Position numbers and translations under genes: made by a program. Below, piece by piece: positions 1-11,500 of a stretch of 64,000 bases of DNA (position 1 is the first letter of the stretch; each line of letters starts with the position of its first letter). Origin of the DNA: Eutreptiella sp. 'Long Island Sound 2002' (Eukaryota > Euglenozoa > Euglenophyceae > Eutreptiales > Eutreptiaceae); assembly GCA_964036045.1 (NCBI GenBank), contig OZ038385.1, positions 59,429,919-59,493,918 of the forward strand, written 5' to 3'. The notes beneath the pieces were generated by a model. It was not told the DNA's origin, did not search any database, and saw only the letters and a program-made list of their open reading frames with translations.

Positions 1-840
1 CTGTGCGCGTGCAATCATGATCACCTGTGGGAGCAAGATATGGAGGCGCTGTTGTATGCGGTCACCCCGTGAGGATTTTTCTGAGATTATGTGTGAACAT
101 GTCGAGAATCTATTCGCTTGTCAGCTCAAGTCACCATAATGGGCCTGCAAGTCAAGGAGTGCCATTCTTTCTGCCAAATAAACGACACAATGGAATGCAC
201 TCAGCCCTTGTACACCCCATCATGGCCCCCAACCTCAATATCAAAGAAATAATCCTGCATGCGGAATATCTGGCTTGGTATTCATTGCTTGCAAACCATT
301 AGTCAAGATTGAGCAGCAATTCTTCAACCATGCGAGGGAACAAACGCCTTAGAAGACAACATCCTCGAGCATCCTGGTTGTGTACAACTATCCTTGAAGG
401 GGCCTAGTAATAGGAGGGCCCACAAAATAGTAATTTGCACGAACTATGCACTAACTAGCACGTGCACGTGGGCTGAGGATACTTGCAATGCATGAGATGA
501 GGCCTTGCTATTGCCTCGGCCCTTGCCACAATATTGTTAGCAAATGCCTAAACTTGGGCACAGTGCTGCCATCTCACGGTCCCCGATGTGGAGAGAAATC
601 AAAGTGGCTGCACAACCCCCCAACCCCAGTGTCCCCAATCTCCCAAACTGGGGAAGCCTTGGATGTTGCCTAGAATCTCTGATGGATGCATGCTCCATGT
701 TGGCCAACTTGTTGTTCCTCATCAGTTCCCCATTGGCGCAGGTTGAGCGTCTAGAGGGGGAGTGGGTCCATACGCTTTAACATTTTGCAGTGCCACCAGC
801 ACACTTGCCCGACTGTCTTTGCCTACACCCCTTTAGGAAT
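1..840. other. Gene-free leader, nothing recognised
   Basis: No open frame here resembles a known protein and no RNA gene or repeat stands out. Short open frames overlap in several phases with no consistent codon bias. The stretch is probably intergenic or decayed transposon DNA belonging to the transposase relics that follow. Confidence 0.4.
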
Positions 841-1054
841 GCACTTCATAATGATGAATGCCCACACCTACCTTAAATACTTCAACCTCATTGATATTGC
901 GGCAATGATCATAAATGATGTACATGTCTTGTACAGGGCAGAATTGATCAACGTTTTGCTCATTTGTTGTGTTGGTGGCAGTCCAAATGAGTTGCATCAG
1001 TCAGTCCGTGTTTGGTTCCATTTTGCACAATTTTGTGTTTGTAGGCAGGTCTGA
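841..1054 (+). pseudogene. Transposase C-terminal relic, copy A
   Basis: The reading frame ending at 1054 closes with a block around LHQSVRVWFHFAQFCVCRQV that matches the corresponding block of the better copy at 2746-3351 (LHQSVCVLLPFTQFCIRRQV). The preceding NDVH..YRA residues also match, but the part between YRA and LHQSV is scrambled, so this is a degenerate duplicate. It stops where copy B continues into a Pro/Trp-rich and Cys-rich tail. The link to the DDE transposase superfamily is inferred only from copy B. Confidence 0.5.
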
Positions 1055-2583
1055 TCCCACCTTTAGAGGAGTGTAAATTTGGGTTTAGTCTAGGATACTT
1101 TACAAAAGTGGTGTGCCGGGTAAACACTCCCCAAGTGAAAGGCAAGAAAGCGTTGTTGGGGTTGTTGTGGGCGGAGGAAGACATCTGCATGCACACTGAC
1201 CATTGACCAGCATCGGTCCGCCTCAACGGAGCTGCAATTTTCGTATTTTTGGGAGGGCAAACCACACACTCTGGGATGCGGCGAATGTACGGGCAAGGGC
1301 ACGGGCTCAGCCAAGGGGGCCGTCAGATGACCTAGCCGGACGCCAGGCATCAAGGGGGAAGGGGGGCTACGGCCGTGGGCGGGGAGGCCAAATGGACCCC
1401 TCGCAACAAGGGGGTTGCCCTCCATGGGAATTTGAGGTGCCCCGTATGCGACCTCGTCGGCGGCACAAGTGGGGGGATCCCCCCCCCCCCCATGCCTAAT
1501 GGAAGGGTGACACAGTTGCTAGGCCCCGGGGATGGGCATGGGAGGGCGTCCCACGAGCAAACTTGGGCCACTGACGCGGGTCCTCCCCTCGCGCTGTGTG
1601 CACCTAGGGGGGGGGCATAAGGAGGTGGCACACAGGTACGGCCTGCTCCTGCCTCTAACCTAACCTTTGTATGCACAGCGTGTGGAACCTTAACGGTTTG
1701 ATCCAGCACCTGAAAAGGCTGACCTGTTTCTGGAACTTTCGGACACAGTGGCTCTGCCACGTCCTGCTTCTGTGCTGACCCCTGTATGCACAGCGTGCAG
1801 GATCTAAATAGGCTGACCTGTTTCTGAAACTTTTGGAACTATGGAATTTGGTGATTCCATTTTCTGGTTGTCCAAGAAGATGCAGTTGTGATTTGGAGTT
1901 GGGGACGGTATTTTGGGGATGCTGCTTTTGTCCTACCACTTTAGGGCCCATCGTGACCTGCCCACCATTGGGCAAGGTGGTGCAGTATGTTGCCGAAGCG
2001 CTTTGACCTCATCACTCTTTGGCAAGGTGCTTTAGCCGAGCATTTGTAGTGTGCATGTACTTACTTGTTATTTTTTTCCTTTCAGAATTTCAGCATTATC
2101 GTGCCCCGTTGGCAGCCCCCATCACCGTCACTAGAATGTGAACCTTGTAGGCTTGTTGCAGCATCTAACTTCAATGTGCCTCCAAAGGCATGATTGATAC
2201 GACCTCAATGGTGCTTCCCTTTGCTCTTATCGTTTGTGTCTTCTCACCACGCGTGCAAACAACGGCCCTGTTAGAACAACAATAGGTGTTGTTTTTACCA
2301 TTGTTCTCGCAAGGGGGTTCGGGGGGTACTTTTGTTGCAGAATGGGGAAACCCCACAAAAAGGCCCCAAGAGAGTACATTGGCGCACCGGGCGTGCGCCG
2401 GGTGTGCCGAGCAAACTTTCCCCTTATTTCCCCCTAGTTCCCCCCTTTTTCCGCACGTTGTTGTTTGAAAACGGATATTTTGATGCTTCTTTCGCATTGG
2501 GGATATGGTATATTGGGATTTTCACCCCTTTTCACACATTTTTTTTGCTCATTTCCACCACATGCATTCCTTTTTCGGTTGAT
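1055..2583. other. Intergenic, with one local duplication
   Basis: No coding sequence is recognised. The stretch holds poly-C/poly-G runs near 1488 and 1609 and a local direct duplication at 1668-1838. A GC-rich segment (about 1200-1620) is open in several frames on both strands, which reflects composition and not coding. Confidence 0.4.
1668..1838. repeat. Imperfect direct duplication
   Basis: TGTATGCACAGCGTG begins at 1668 and again at 1783. In both copies it is followed, after a variable gap, by AGGCTGACCTGTTTCTG and then by a similar AACTTT..GGA stretch. The second copy is shorter by an internal deletion. This is a local tandem duplication; no function is implied. Confidence 0.6.
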
Positions 2584-2710
2584 ATTGATCTATTCCCACT
2601 ATGGGGACCCCAAGAAGGCAGGGGTGATGTAGCCATATTGATCTTTCCCCACTATGGGGATCCCGAGAAGGTGAGGGGTGATGTAGCCATACTGATCTAT
2701 CCCCACCAAG
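2584..2710. repeat. 53/54-bp tandem repeat, about 2.3 copies
   Basis: The phrase TGATCTATTCCCACTATGGG and its variants start near 2584, 2637 and 2691, giving a 53-54 bp period. Each full unit contains the small palindrome CCCCACTATGGGG and ends with GGGGTGATGTAGCCATA. It sits just upstream of the transposase relic copy B. Confidence 0.75.
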
Positions 2711-2745
2711 ATATGCATCCCACATTTATAAGGTGACGGCCGCAG

Positions 2746-3351
2746 TTGACATGTTGGGTCATATTGTGTGGATATGCCTACTGGCACCTGGGACTTCAGC
2801 AGATTTGCTCATATGGGATGGTTATGGTCCGTCACGCACAAGAGGAGAATTCTTTGATTTTGAGGTGGGCGGCCATGATGGGCCTACAAGGGCAAGATGC
2901 ATGTGATAGTCCAATAGGCCGGAAAAATGGGAATTTGAGCGACCGCCAACAGTCGTACAATGATGTGCACAGCTGGTATAGGGCAAGGATTGAACAGTTG
3001 TTTTACCATTTGTGGCATTGGGGTTTGGTGAGGAACGTTTGGCTTGGCAGTGCAGATCCGTTGCACCAAAGTGTGTGCGTGCTGTTGCCTTTCACACAGT
3101 TTTGCATTAGGAGGCAAGTACGGTATAAGCCTTATGGTCCATGGGACCATGTGCCGCCACATGTTTGGGCCGTTGTTGATGACCCAAGCACTGCCTCACA
3201 AGACGATTGTGATGAAGATGATGAAGACGTTCGTGCTTTGGGTTGTCACAAACGCACCACCATAGTTTGTGGGCAGTGCAATGAGAGGTATTGCCCTGAG
3301 TGTATTGACCCTCACACTTGTGGGGATGAAGTTGTGCATGTTGCACCGTAA
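2746..3351 (+). pseudogene. DDE-transposase-like C-terminal fragment, copy B
   Basis: The open frame of about 200 codons begins without an ATG (TTG at 2746), so it is a fragment or an internal exon. Its middle reads like the last catalytic block of a DDE superfamily nuclease: a Q..YNDVHS.YRARIE..F..LW motif in which the Glu would be the third acidic residue, followed by LHQSV, a Trp/Pro-rich PYGPWDHVPPHVW stretch, an acidic linker, and a Cys-rich tail C..CNERYC.EC.....C that could bind zinc. The nearest known families are HARBI1/DDE_Tnp_4-type enzymes, but the upstream Asp motifs are not visible here, so family placement is tentative. Related relics lie on both sides (841-1054 and 3655-3860), so the element has duplicated locally. 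Confidence 0.45.
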
Positions 3352-3654
3352 TTTTTGCACTGTTTCTTTACATCCGTGACCTTCCCATGTTACAATACAC
3401 CCTATATTATTTCCTTGGAACACAGTCCTCGGCAAGCAGTACAGTTGTGGAATAACAATGCATGAAAGGTTCCTTGCTCGCTTGCAGTTGTGCTTTGTGG
3501 TGTCATTCGTGCTTAGGGTTCCTGGGCTGGAGGAGGGAGTGATATCTAGTGGTAAAGCATGGGGATGGATGACCGGGACATTAATTTGGATGCCGGGCGC
3601 GCGCCGGGCAAACGTACCCTCCAAGTATGGGATCTTGGGAACACGTTCCCCCTC

Positions 3655-3860
3655 ATGTTTGGACGGCTGTTGATACAACCAATTTGGCTGCCACACAAGA
3701 TGATGGAGGGAAGCAGGTTGAGGTCTGTGCATTGTGTTGTTAGGAGCACACCACCACACTTGATGGCGAATGCAGTAAAAATTCTTGTGCTGAGTGTGTT
3801 GACCCACAAACATGTGGGGACAAAGCTGTTCATTTGGCAAAATACATATCGCATGTGTCG
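3655..3860 (+). pseudogene. Transposase C-terminal relic, copy C (Cys-rich tail only)
   Basis: Read in the frame starting with the codons for PHVW near 3655, this stretch repeats the tail of copy B: PHVW, an acidic/Gln linker, then C..C, an in-frame TAG, and a CAECVDPQTCGDKAVH segment matching CPECIDPHTCGDEVVH upstream. The interruption by TAG and the loss of everything before PHVW show it is dead. It is a second tail copy about 500 bp downstream of the first. Confidence 0.55.
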
Positions 3861-4272
3861 AGGAAGTGGAATTCACAGATTTTGTCTTATGAGGTATGAT
3901 CCCTGGGGATGGGTTTACTGTTGGCTACAGGTACACTCAAAGCCCCTTTGTAGATTGTGCTCACCTGGGGGCTGGGCTGTGAAAAGGGTACAAACTGAGT
4001 ATTGGACTTATGCATGCTGCCATGCATGCTGCCTTCTTGGTCTCAGTGTCAACACAAAAAGAGCATGCGTCCCCTACAGCTATGCTCTGTTACAATAATC
4101 AATGAGGACAGGTGGCTGGACTGAAGTCCTTGCATGTCTGTGTGTCAACGTCCATCTCATCTCACTGTGATGGCCTAAGCTCCAAGTAAATTGGGTCCAC
4201 CAAAAACTGTGCATAAATGTAGGAATTCTCTGCGCCTTCCCACTTAACGCACACCCACACCTCCACATCCGC

Positions 4273-4545
4273 TTGCCCTGGCCCAACCCACTCTTGCACA
4301 AGTGCTGTTCTGTGTTTCCTCCTTCTTCAGCTGCACACTTCCATTGCCACCCTGAAATAAGCTGGGTGATAGCATCCAACCCAACTATATTACTGGATCC
4401 TGTTGGGATCGATGTCTTAACCCTACTTGAAGCAGGAATCCTGGGAAAATTCAGAAGTAACCTGGAAAGAGTTGGCATCAAAATTGCATTGATTCAAAAA
4501 ATGATCAAACGAAGACCCTCTGCACTACTTCCCCAATTGCGGGAG
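4273..4545 (+). CDS. Possible upstream exon of unknown product
   Basis: This frame encodes an amphipathic, Leu/Ile-rich segment (including LLEAGILGKF and ALIQKMIKRR) and runs into a strong splice-donor match, CGGGAG|GTGAGT, at 4545/4546. It could be a 5' exon of the TTLL gene that follows on the same strand, or of another gene. No homology is recognised, its own 5' boundary is not defined, and no ATG in good context fixes a start. Transcript evidence would be needed to accept it. Confidence 0.25.
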
Positions 4546-4713
4546 GTGAGTAATTACACTGACCTCAAGACGATCCGAGGTGTCAAGGAGCAAACCTTTC
4601 AGTCTGAGGGTGATATCTGTCCATGACAACATGTTGGGATAGATGTAGTGTGTGTGACATGCGACCCTTGGGCCCAGGCTGGCTTGCACCCGCAAGCCGA
4701 TTTTATATTCATC

Positions 4714-5501
4714 ATGAATGATGAACATGCCTTGTTCCAATCTCTATCCATCGGGTTGGCAGGCGGCCAATGGATGCCGTACTCTTGTAGCCTTGATGCA
4801 AGCGGGTTCGACGATGCCGACAGGATAGTAGATGTGTCCGATGAAGAAGAACCAATACCTGGCAAATTCATGGGAGGGAAAAATGGGAAGGGCAGACCCA
4901 CGAAGAAACCGAAGTTTTCCACCAAACCCCAAAAGATTACGGTTGACCGACGTCGCAGCGGGTTGAGTCGGCTCAATGCGCGCGGAGGGGCGAGTTATTC
5001 TCGCATCCGACAACTTCCCAACGGCGACGATGCGAATGAGAGCCCTGAGGTCGATGGTGTTGAAGCCAACGGCCATCGTGCAAGGGAGGGTGAGGACAAT
5101 ATGGTGTGCGATACCATTAGCGCGGACGACCTGGCCTCCGCCTTGAAAGGTGATGAAGCGGTCCCGCTCCCTGTGAGTGCGAGCAACAACATCAGCAACC
5201 TCTTCCTTGCCTTGAGTCCCAGCGCGGCCCCATCGCAATCGCCCACCAAGCTACCACAAGAGCAGCAGACCCAAAAGACCCGAGAAGTCGTGCACAGCGT
5301 AATCAAGTGCTGCGTGTCGCGATTCGGATTGCCCCCGACAATCTATTTCTCCCACACACAAGAGTTGACGCAAAACATGCCGCCCTGTCCGGAACGCTTT
5401 GCTACAACATCGTTGACGGTGGTCCGCAAGAACTCGCAAACGGGGCTGTACTTCAAGATCGGCCCTGGAGCCGTGGCGTTCCGGTATGCAAAACGGAAGA
5501 G
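4714..5501 (+). CDS. TTLL exon 1 (coding)
   Basis: This exon carries an acidic, disordered N-terminal region with a basic patch, then the TTLL entry motif LPPTIYF near its end and a segment ([13 protein letters not shown]) leading into the core. The frame is open upstream to 4648, but the first ATG is at 4714. The exon ends AAGAG|GTGTAG, phase 2, before a 69-bp intron. That intron is a multiple of three with no in-frame stop, so retention would keep the frame. Confidence 0.75.
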
Positions 5502-8500
5502 GTGTAGAGATCGGTGGCAAATGATGCCGTCTGTGCTGTGCCCGCTCGTTGAACCTTTTATCTTTTGTAGGGTGGTGCTCAACGTGTTCAGCCAATCCGG
5601 TTTAGTGCATACCAATCATCCGACGAGATGGAACGTCTTGTGGACGAAACGCGTTACCCTGCAAGAGTGGGCAAGTGCAAATGAATACCAGAAGATCAAC
5701 CATTTTCCCGGCACTCGTGGAATTGCGAGGTTTGACTTCAATGCGCTTGGGGCATGTCGTCTTTCAGTCGGTACACGTGGTATCGTCGGTGGCGGAGCAG
5801 CGGCTCCTTGTTGTTGGTCTCAAGGTCTTCCGCGTTGTCCAGGTCGTTGGACCGCATCGGGTGCTAGCCACAGCTTTCATGCCTCCTGCAACAGAGAACA
5901 ATAGTGCTGTCAGAATTCTGACAGCGTGTGGACATACAGTGTTCGAGGCCTATGCACAGGACCGTGGAACGCGCAAAAACCGAGGGTGTTGCTGCGGCCC
6001 GGTGTTGCCAGTTCAACTTCGGCGTTCCGAAACTTCAATTTACTTGGCGCCACATACCACTTGCCACCAGATGCACCGGCGCAAATGCAAATGCCCACGC
6101 ACGACCATTATCTTTAGTCTTTGTTTGCGTTTGCGTTGGACGAATGCGCATTAGATACGTTTGGAATGTTCGTTAAAGGTCGGGAACCAAGTTGCCTCCG
6201 CACCCGCGAGTAGTCCACATTTATCACACGAATGTCCTCGCACAACACAACGCCTACGGATTCGCTCTCTTCATGGGCCTATTTGCATCTTTGTGCCCCC
6301 GCAGTTTCGTTGAGGTTTCGGTCGAGCTTTGACACCGCGTGGCTTTTGCAGGAAGGACAATCTTGCCAAGAACATCAATCGGTTGAAGAGACAACACGGG
6401 GATGAGCACTTCAGTTTTCTTCCGAATTCATACATCTTGCCTCAAGAGATGGGCTCTTTTGAGAACGACTTGAAGAGGAATGGTGGCACTTGGATATTGA
6501 AGCCCGCGGCTTCTTCATGTGGCAAGGGGATCCGGTTGGTCAATTCGCTGCCTGTCAAGTATGTCTCATGCCCCGACCGCCCAATCCCGAGCATTACATC
6601 TCATTCGTTGCGCAACTATGGATTCTTTCCGCAGCGCAGCATGAGGTTGCATGCGATTTCCAACGCATCGCGGTTGTTGCACCAATTTTGTGCATAGAGA
6701 AGGGGGAAGGATGAGTGAAACGCGCATATTTCAGCATCCGCCAAAACCCCAAAAGCCCCATACCCCCCGGAATACTTAAACACACCGTCCTCTGCGTCGC
6801 CCGTGCTTTCATTCCGACCCTTGCCAGGCACCCAATTTGATTTCTTGCCACAGTTTGGGCCCCAAGGCAAAGGAGTACGACGGAAAAGAGCCCAAGCCGG
6901 GGGCAACTTGGGTCATGCAACGGTACATCGCTGATCCAATGCTCATCGATGGGTACAAGTTTGACCTGCGGTTGTACGTGTTGGTGACGGGTTTCGACCC
7001 GTTGAGGATCTACATGTTCAACGAGGGGTTGGTGCGGTTTGCCACCGAGCGCTACGTGAATGACCCCGGCAATTTGGAGAACCAATACATGCATCTGACC
7101 AACTACAGCCTCAACAAACATTCCAGTATGTCCTGCTCTCGTAGTTTCTGGACGTGAGAATGGCCACAACCGTGGTGCAAGTAGGTGTGGCTGGAACTGA
7201 TTTTGGCAACACGCACTCGCGGCGCGACGCGCAAAAATGTTTCTGTTTTCGCCGGGAGCGAGTTTGAGTGGAATCGGCTTGCTTTAAAATGGGGGGGGGA
7301 AAGTAGGTTTGAAGTTATGGGTCAAGCTGGGGTGTTCCCCGCAACATACCCAAATGGTCTTGGGTCGGGCTACAGCGAGACATCCCGGGATCGGCGTAGA
7401 CCCCTCTGCGCAAGACGAACAAGATGCTCTCCAGTCTCCAAACGCATGGATGATGTCGACCGCTGCCATCGCGCGGAGCACAAGTAGGGCCCATCAACCT
7501 GAGAAACAGGTCAAGGGATGGGTAGACCAATGCCTCCAAGCAGAGCAGGGGGGTGCCTCCTTCTCCTTGGACGTCCATTTCACACGAAGGAGGGTGCTTT
7601 GTTTGTCTGGAAAGCCTTTGGCTTTGCTGAAGGAAGACGGTGGTGTCACGCGCTGGAGGGTCGGTTCTGTGAGGTCGATGCTGAGAAACCTGAAGTGGGT
7701 TTGGTCCCGCGGATGTTTGGAACCTTTTGGGCTCTTCCGAACAGGGCGACATCATGGGGTCATCGGTCTTGCTCTGTTCGCTTGTGCAGCGTCGTACGTC
7801 AGTCCGGCCGCAGCTGCAAAGGCTGCTGCTGCTGCACAGCAGGCCAAGGCCGAGAAGCGTCAACAAGCCGACGAGGACGAGGACCAGGAGGATGAAGACG
7901 ACGACGCGTATGTTTCGCCTCGTGTTTCCCGGCGTGTGCCATGCAGCTGATGTCTTAGACCGTGATGTGTTTCTGTGTGCGTGCGCGCGCGTGTGCGTGT
8001 GTGGTGTGCACGTAACTGCATGGACGTGTCTTGAGTTGAGGTTCGGGCGGCAGAGGGCAGTTGGCTTTTCCTCTTGATTTCCCGGGCCGTATGTAAAATT
8101 TTTTGGGGGGGATCCCCCAGAAGGGCCGCATTTTTTAGTTTCACGCCAAAGCCTTAGGCAGGTTGTGGTTTAACGTTGCAAAGCTCACCATGAAGTTACA
8201 TCAAATGTGTTGCGTCCATTGCGAACACTGACAACGCCCTGTGGGAGCATTGGAAATCACCCCCGCGTCAGGAGCGTGTTGCGAATGCTGGTGGGGGGGC
8301 GAAGCTGGCTGCGATGCTCATGGCTGCACCACCGACCCTGCAGCAGAGCAGCAGAGAAGGCAGCTGCACAGGCAACAGCAAACAGCTCCACTCAAGAAGT
8401 CATTACGGTGGATGTTTAGCTCATGCGGTTTTTGTGTTCAGCTCACACAATGCGCAGATGGAAGCACTTGTGTCTTACGGTCCTGTGTGCAGTTCCGGCT

Positions 8501-11500
8501 TGAGTTCAGGTGAGTGGGTGGGTGCATCTCTGATTTGAACCCCCGTTCCCATGACCGGATCCCACGGACTGTGAGAGGATGGGTCCTGGATTTGCCGTCG
8601 CTAAGCAAAGATCTGACTGGGATGACGTCGGCAGGTTCGTCCCTCGTGAATTGACCCAAGGTCAGTCTGGCTGGAGCATTGCCCGATCGGCGCGCCCTCA
8701 CGGCAGTGCCTTGGACGTGTTTGTTGGGGCAGTGCCTGGTACCCTATGCGAAGGGGCCCCAAGCAGTGCTGGCCACGGCCCGTTGCGGCGCAGCGTAGCC
8801 CATCGATTGGGGAGAGGGACTGGGACCACGCATTTCCCTGTGGCTGGTGGTGGTGCGATGCGTTTGAGGCCGCCATCGTACACAGGGACGTCTGGATACA
8901 GGAATGGCCGGGCAGGGCGTGTTAACTGAAAACCAATGGGGGGGGGAGGGGGTGCAACCCCCCCCCCCCCCATTCCAATTAAGCAAAAGTTGGAGTTGAG
9001 GTCATTCTTTTTTCCTTTCCTTGTGGCACAGTGGGGCATTGTGCTTTCACTGGGTTCCCAGTCAGTTTTCCCCTCACTCCTTGTTTGTTTTGTCTGTCCA
9101 CACATCCTTCACAATTAGCAACTCATTGATGCCAACACGCTTTTTCCTTCCATTTGCTCCCCAGGCAATGGAAAGCAAGGAACTCGTCCCTGCTATTCTA
9201 TTTTCCTGCCACCACCAGACCATGATGGTAAGACGCGAGATGCTAAGAAGGATGCCTGGAATGTAGCGCAGAAGGCAGCCTCCTGCCTCATGAGCCACCG
9301 TTTGCCGCTTCGCAAGCAACTCATCAAGGAGGCCAAAAGGTAGGCGGGTTCAGAATTCCCACCACTACCCTTTGAATTAACCTCAACCAACCAGCAATCA
9401 ACAGGAACCATCCAGGAATTAACAGCAGACATCTTTCCATCCGTTTTTACCACAAAAACCGTGCACAAAAAGGGAAAAACACCACTGTGATACATTTTGG
9501 TGCACAAAGACGTGGGGCGCTGGCCAACCTCCCCCCCCCCCCCCCCCACCCTCCTCCTGCCGCTCAAAAGACGCCCTGGGGCCGGCCCACTGCACTTGTG
9601 CAGCTGCTCTTGTGAGCCGCTTGGGCAGACGACGGATGGCACGATCTGCAGTGCCCGAGACGGGGCATACACATGTGGGCACTGCGGTGCGGGAGGCACG
9701 AGCTCTGGGTTGTGTGCGGAGACGTGGCTGACGGGTGCATCCCGTGGGAAGGGCCCCGTTTGAGGCGGGGCTGTGTTTGCACAAGGGGCGGGACGTGGAG
9801 TGAGGTCTGGATCCACGTCCCTCGATGGCGCTCTCAGCCCTGCCCTATTCCAAGCGGGCGAAGCGCCCGTTGGGTCCCCCCGAAATGGATGCGTCGTTGG
9901 TGCTCAGCGCCTTTTTGTGCGCCGTGGAGGCGACGAATCACAGTGAGTGCACCAATCGCTGTGTTCTGCAGAAATGACGAGGATGTGGTGTCTTCAGCGT
10001 CCAAATGGACCTTGTCGTCGTTCAAGAAGTACTGCCAGGCAAAGGGGATCGACTGGAACAACATCCAGCAGCAGATGAATGACATCGTGATCAAGACACT
10101 CATTTCGGTCGAAGCTGAGGTATGATCCAATGCCCCAAGGCTTTTCCCCCGATTTCTGTTGCAAGCCCATGCTATGACCCAATGTAAACCAAATATCTCC
10201 AAGGCAACAAAGGCATGCGACTGCCGCCTAGTGGGTCCCAGCAGCGGACATGGGCTAATACTTCGTCGTCTTGGGTGTCTGTGGGGTTTTGACATTTTGG
10301 CCGAAAAAGGCATTTCTGCTGAATAGGCCATATAAGGTGAGGTCAGGCTTGGAAGGTCAGGACCTGTGCCAATAAGTACGAGTGGGAAGGATTAGAGAAG
10401 GCAGACACCCCAACACCAGGAACTGATTTTCTTGAACATCTGTTCTCAGGGAGCACTTTGGCTTGACCCTCGTTTGTACTGGTCCATGCAGCCCGCTGAC
10501 AGCCTGGAAAGGCCCCGGGTTTTCGCAAGACGGTGTGCTGCACAAAGTCACAGTGGTAAAACACCCCCTTCTATTCACCACCCCCCCACAGCATTTTCGG
10601 GCATTGGTCCTCCACAACCCAACAGGTTTCGCAGGGGGTGGCGAGCATGGGGGGCACTCAGGCTCAGATCTGACCCCCCCCTACCACCCCCACCCCAACC
10701 CCCCATCCCCCCAGGAAGTCCAAAAAATTGAGGAGGTCCGGACCACGTTTGGCCCAAATCAGGCACCGAAGGCGCCCGGAATTTTTTCTAGCATATGGTG
10801 GGGGTTAAATTTTCGTTTTAGCCCATGTGTGTATGCTCAAAATGCTCAGAATTTTATGGGGAATCCTAACATGCATGCAAAGCATTTTTTCTGACCCCTG
10901 ACCTCCCCCATCCAGCCCCCCCAACCTGGCTGCTAGGACTGGACCCCCAGGGGGCATTTTTTTTCAAAAACCCCACATATGTGTGTGCAAAATGATCAGT
11001 GCAACGAGGGGGTCATTTTGAGGTATGTGTTGGGGTACCTGGGACCCCAGCCCCAGCACCCCCCCACCCCCCCCCCCGAAGGACCCCCCCCCCCAAGGAC
11101 CCCCACCCCCACCCCCCGCCCCCCGGGCCCCAAAATATTTTTTGGGGTTCAAGATCTGAGCCTGAGTGCCCCCTCATGGTGGCGAGGTGGTGAATGGTTG
11201 AATACACCCATTGTGGGTGGTCCAAATTGTCGTTGCCCCACGACACGAAAGGTCCGTCTGGTCCTGATCTGTGTTGTTTAGGTGTTGAAGGAGATGTGGA
11301 CCAAATGTCAGCAATCGTCTTGCTTCGAGGTTTGCATTTTGCTTGGATGTTTGTGGCCATTGTCACCAATGCATGCGTGGGCATATGGAGGGGGATGCTT
11401 GCCAGTGGTGCATGTTGGCATTGAGCAAGCGGTGGCTCAACGAGGTATGAAGGACATGAAGCTGAAACGCGCCTCACACACAATCCCAGCAAAGGACTGC

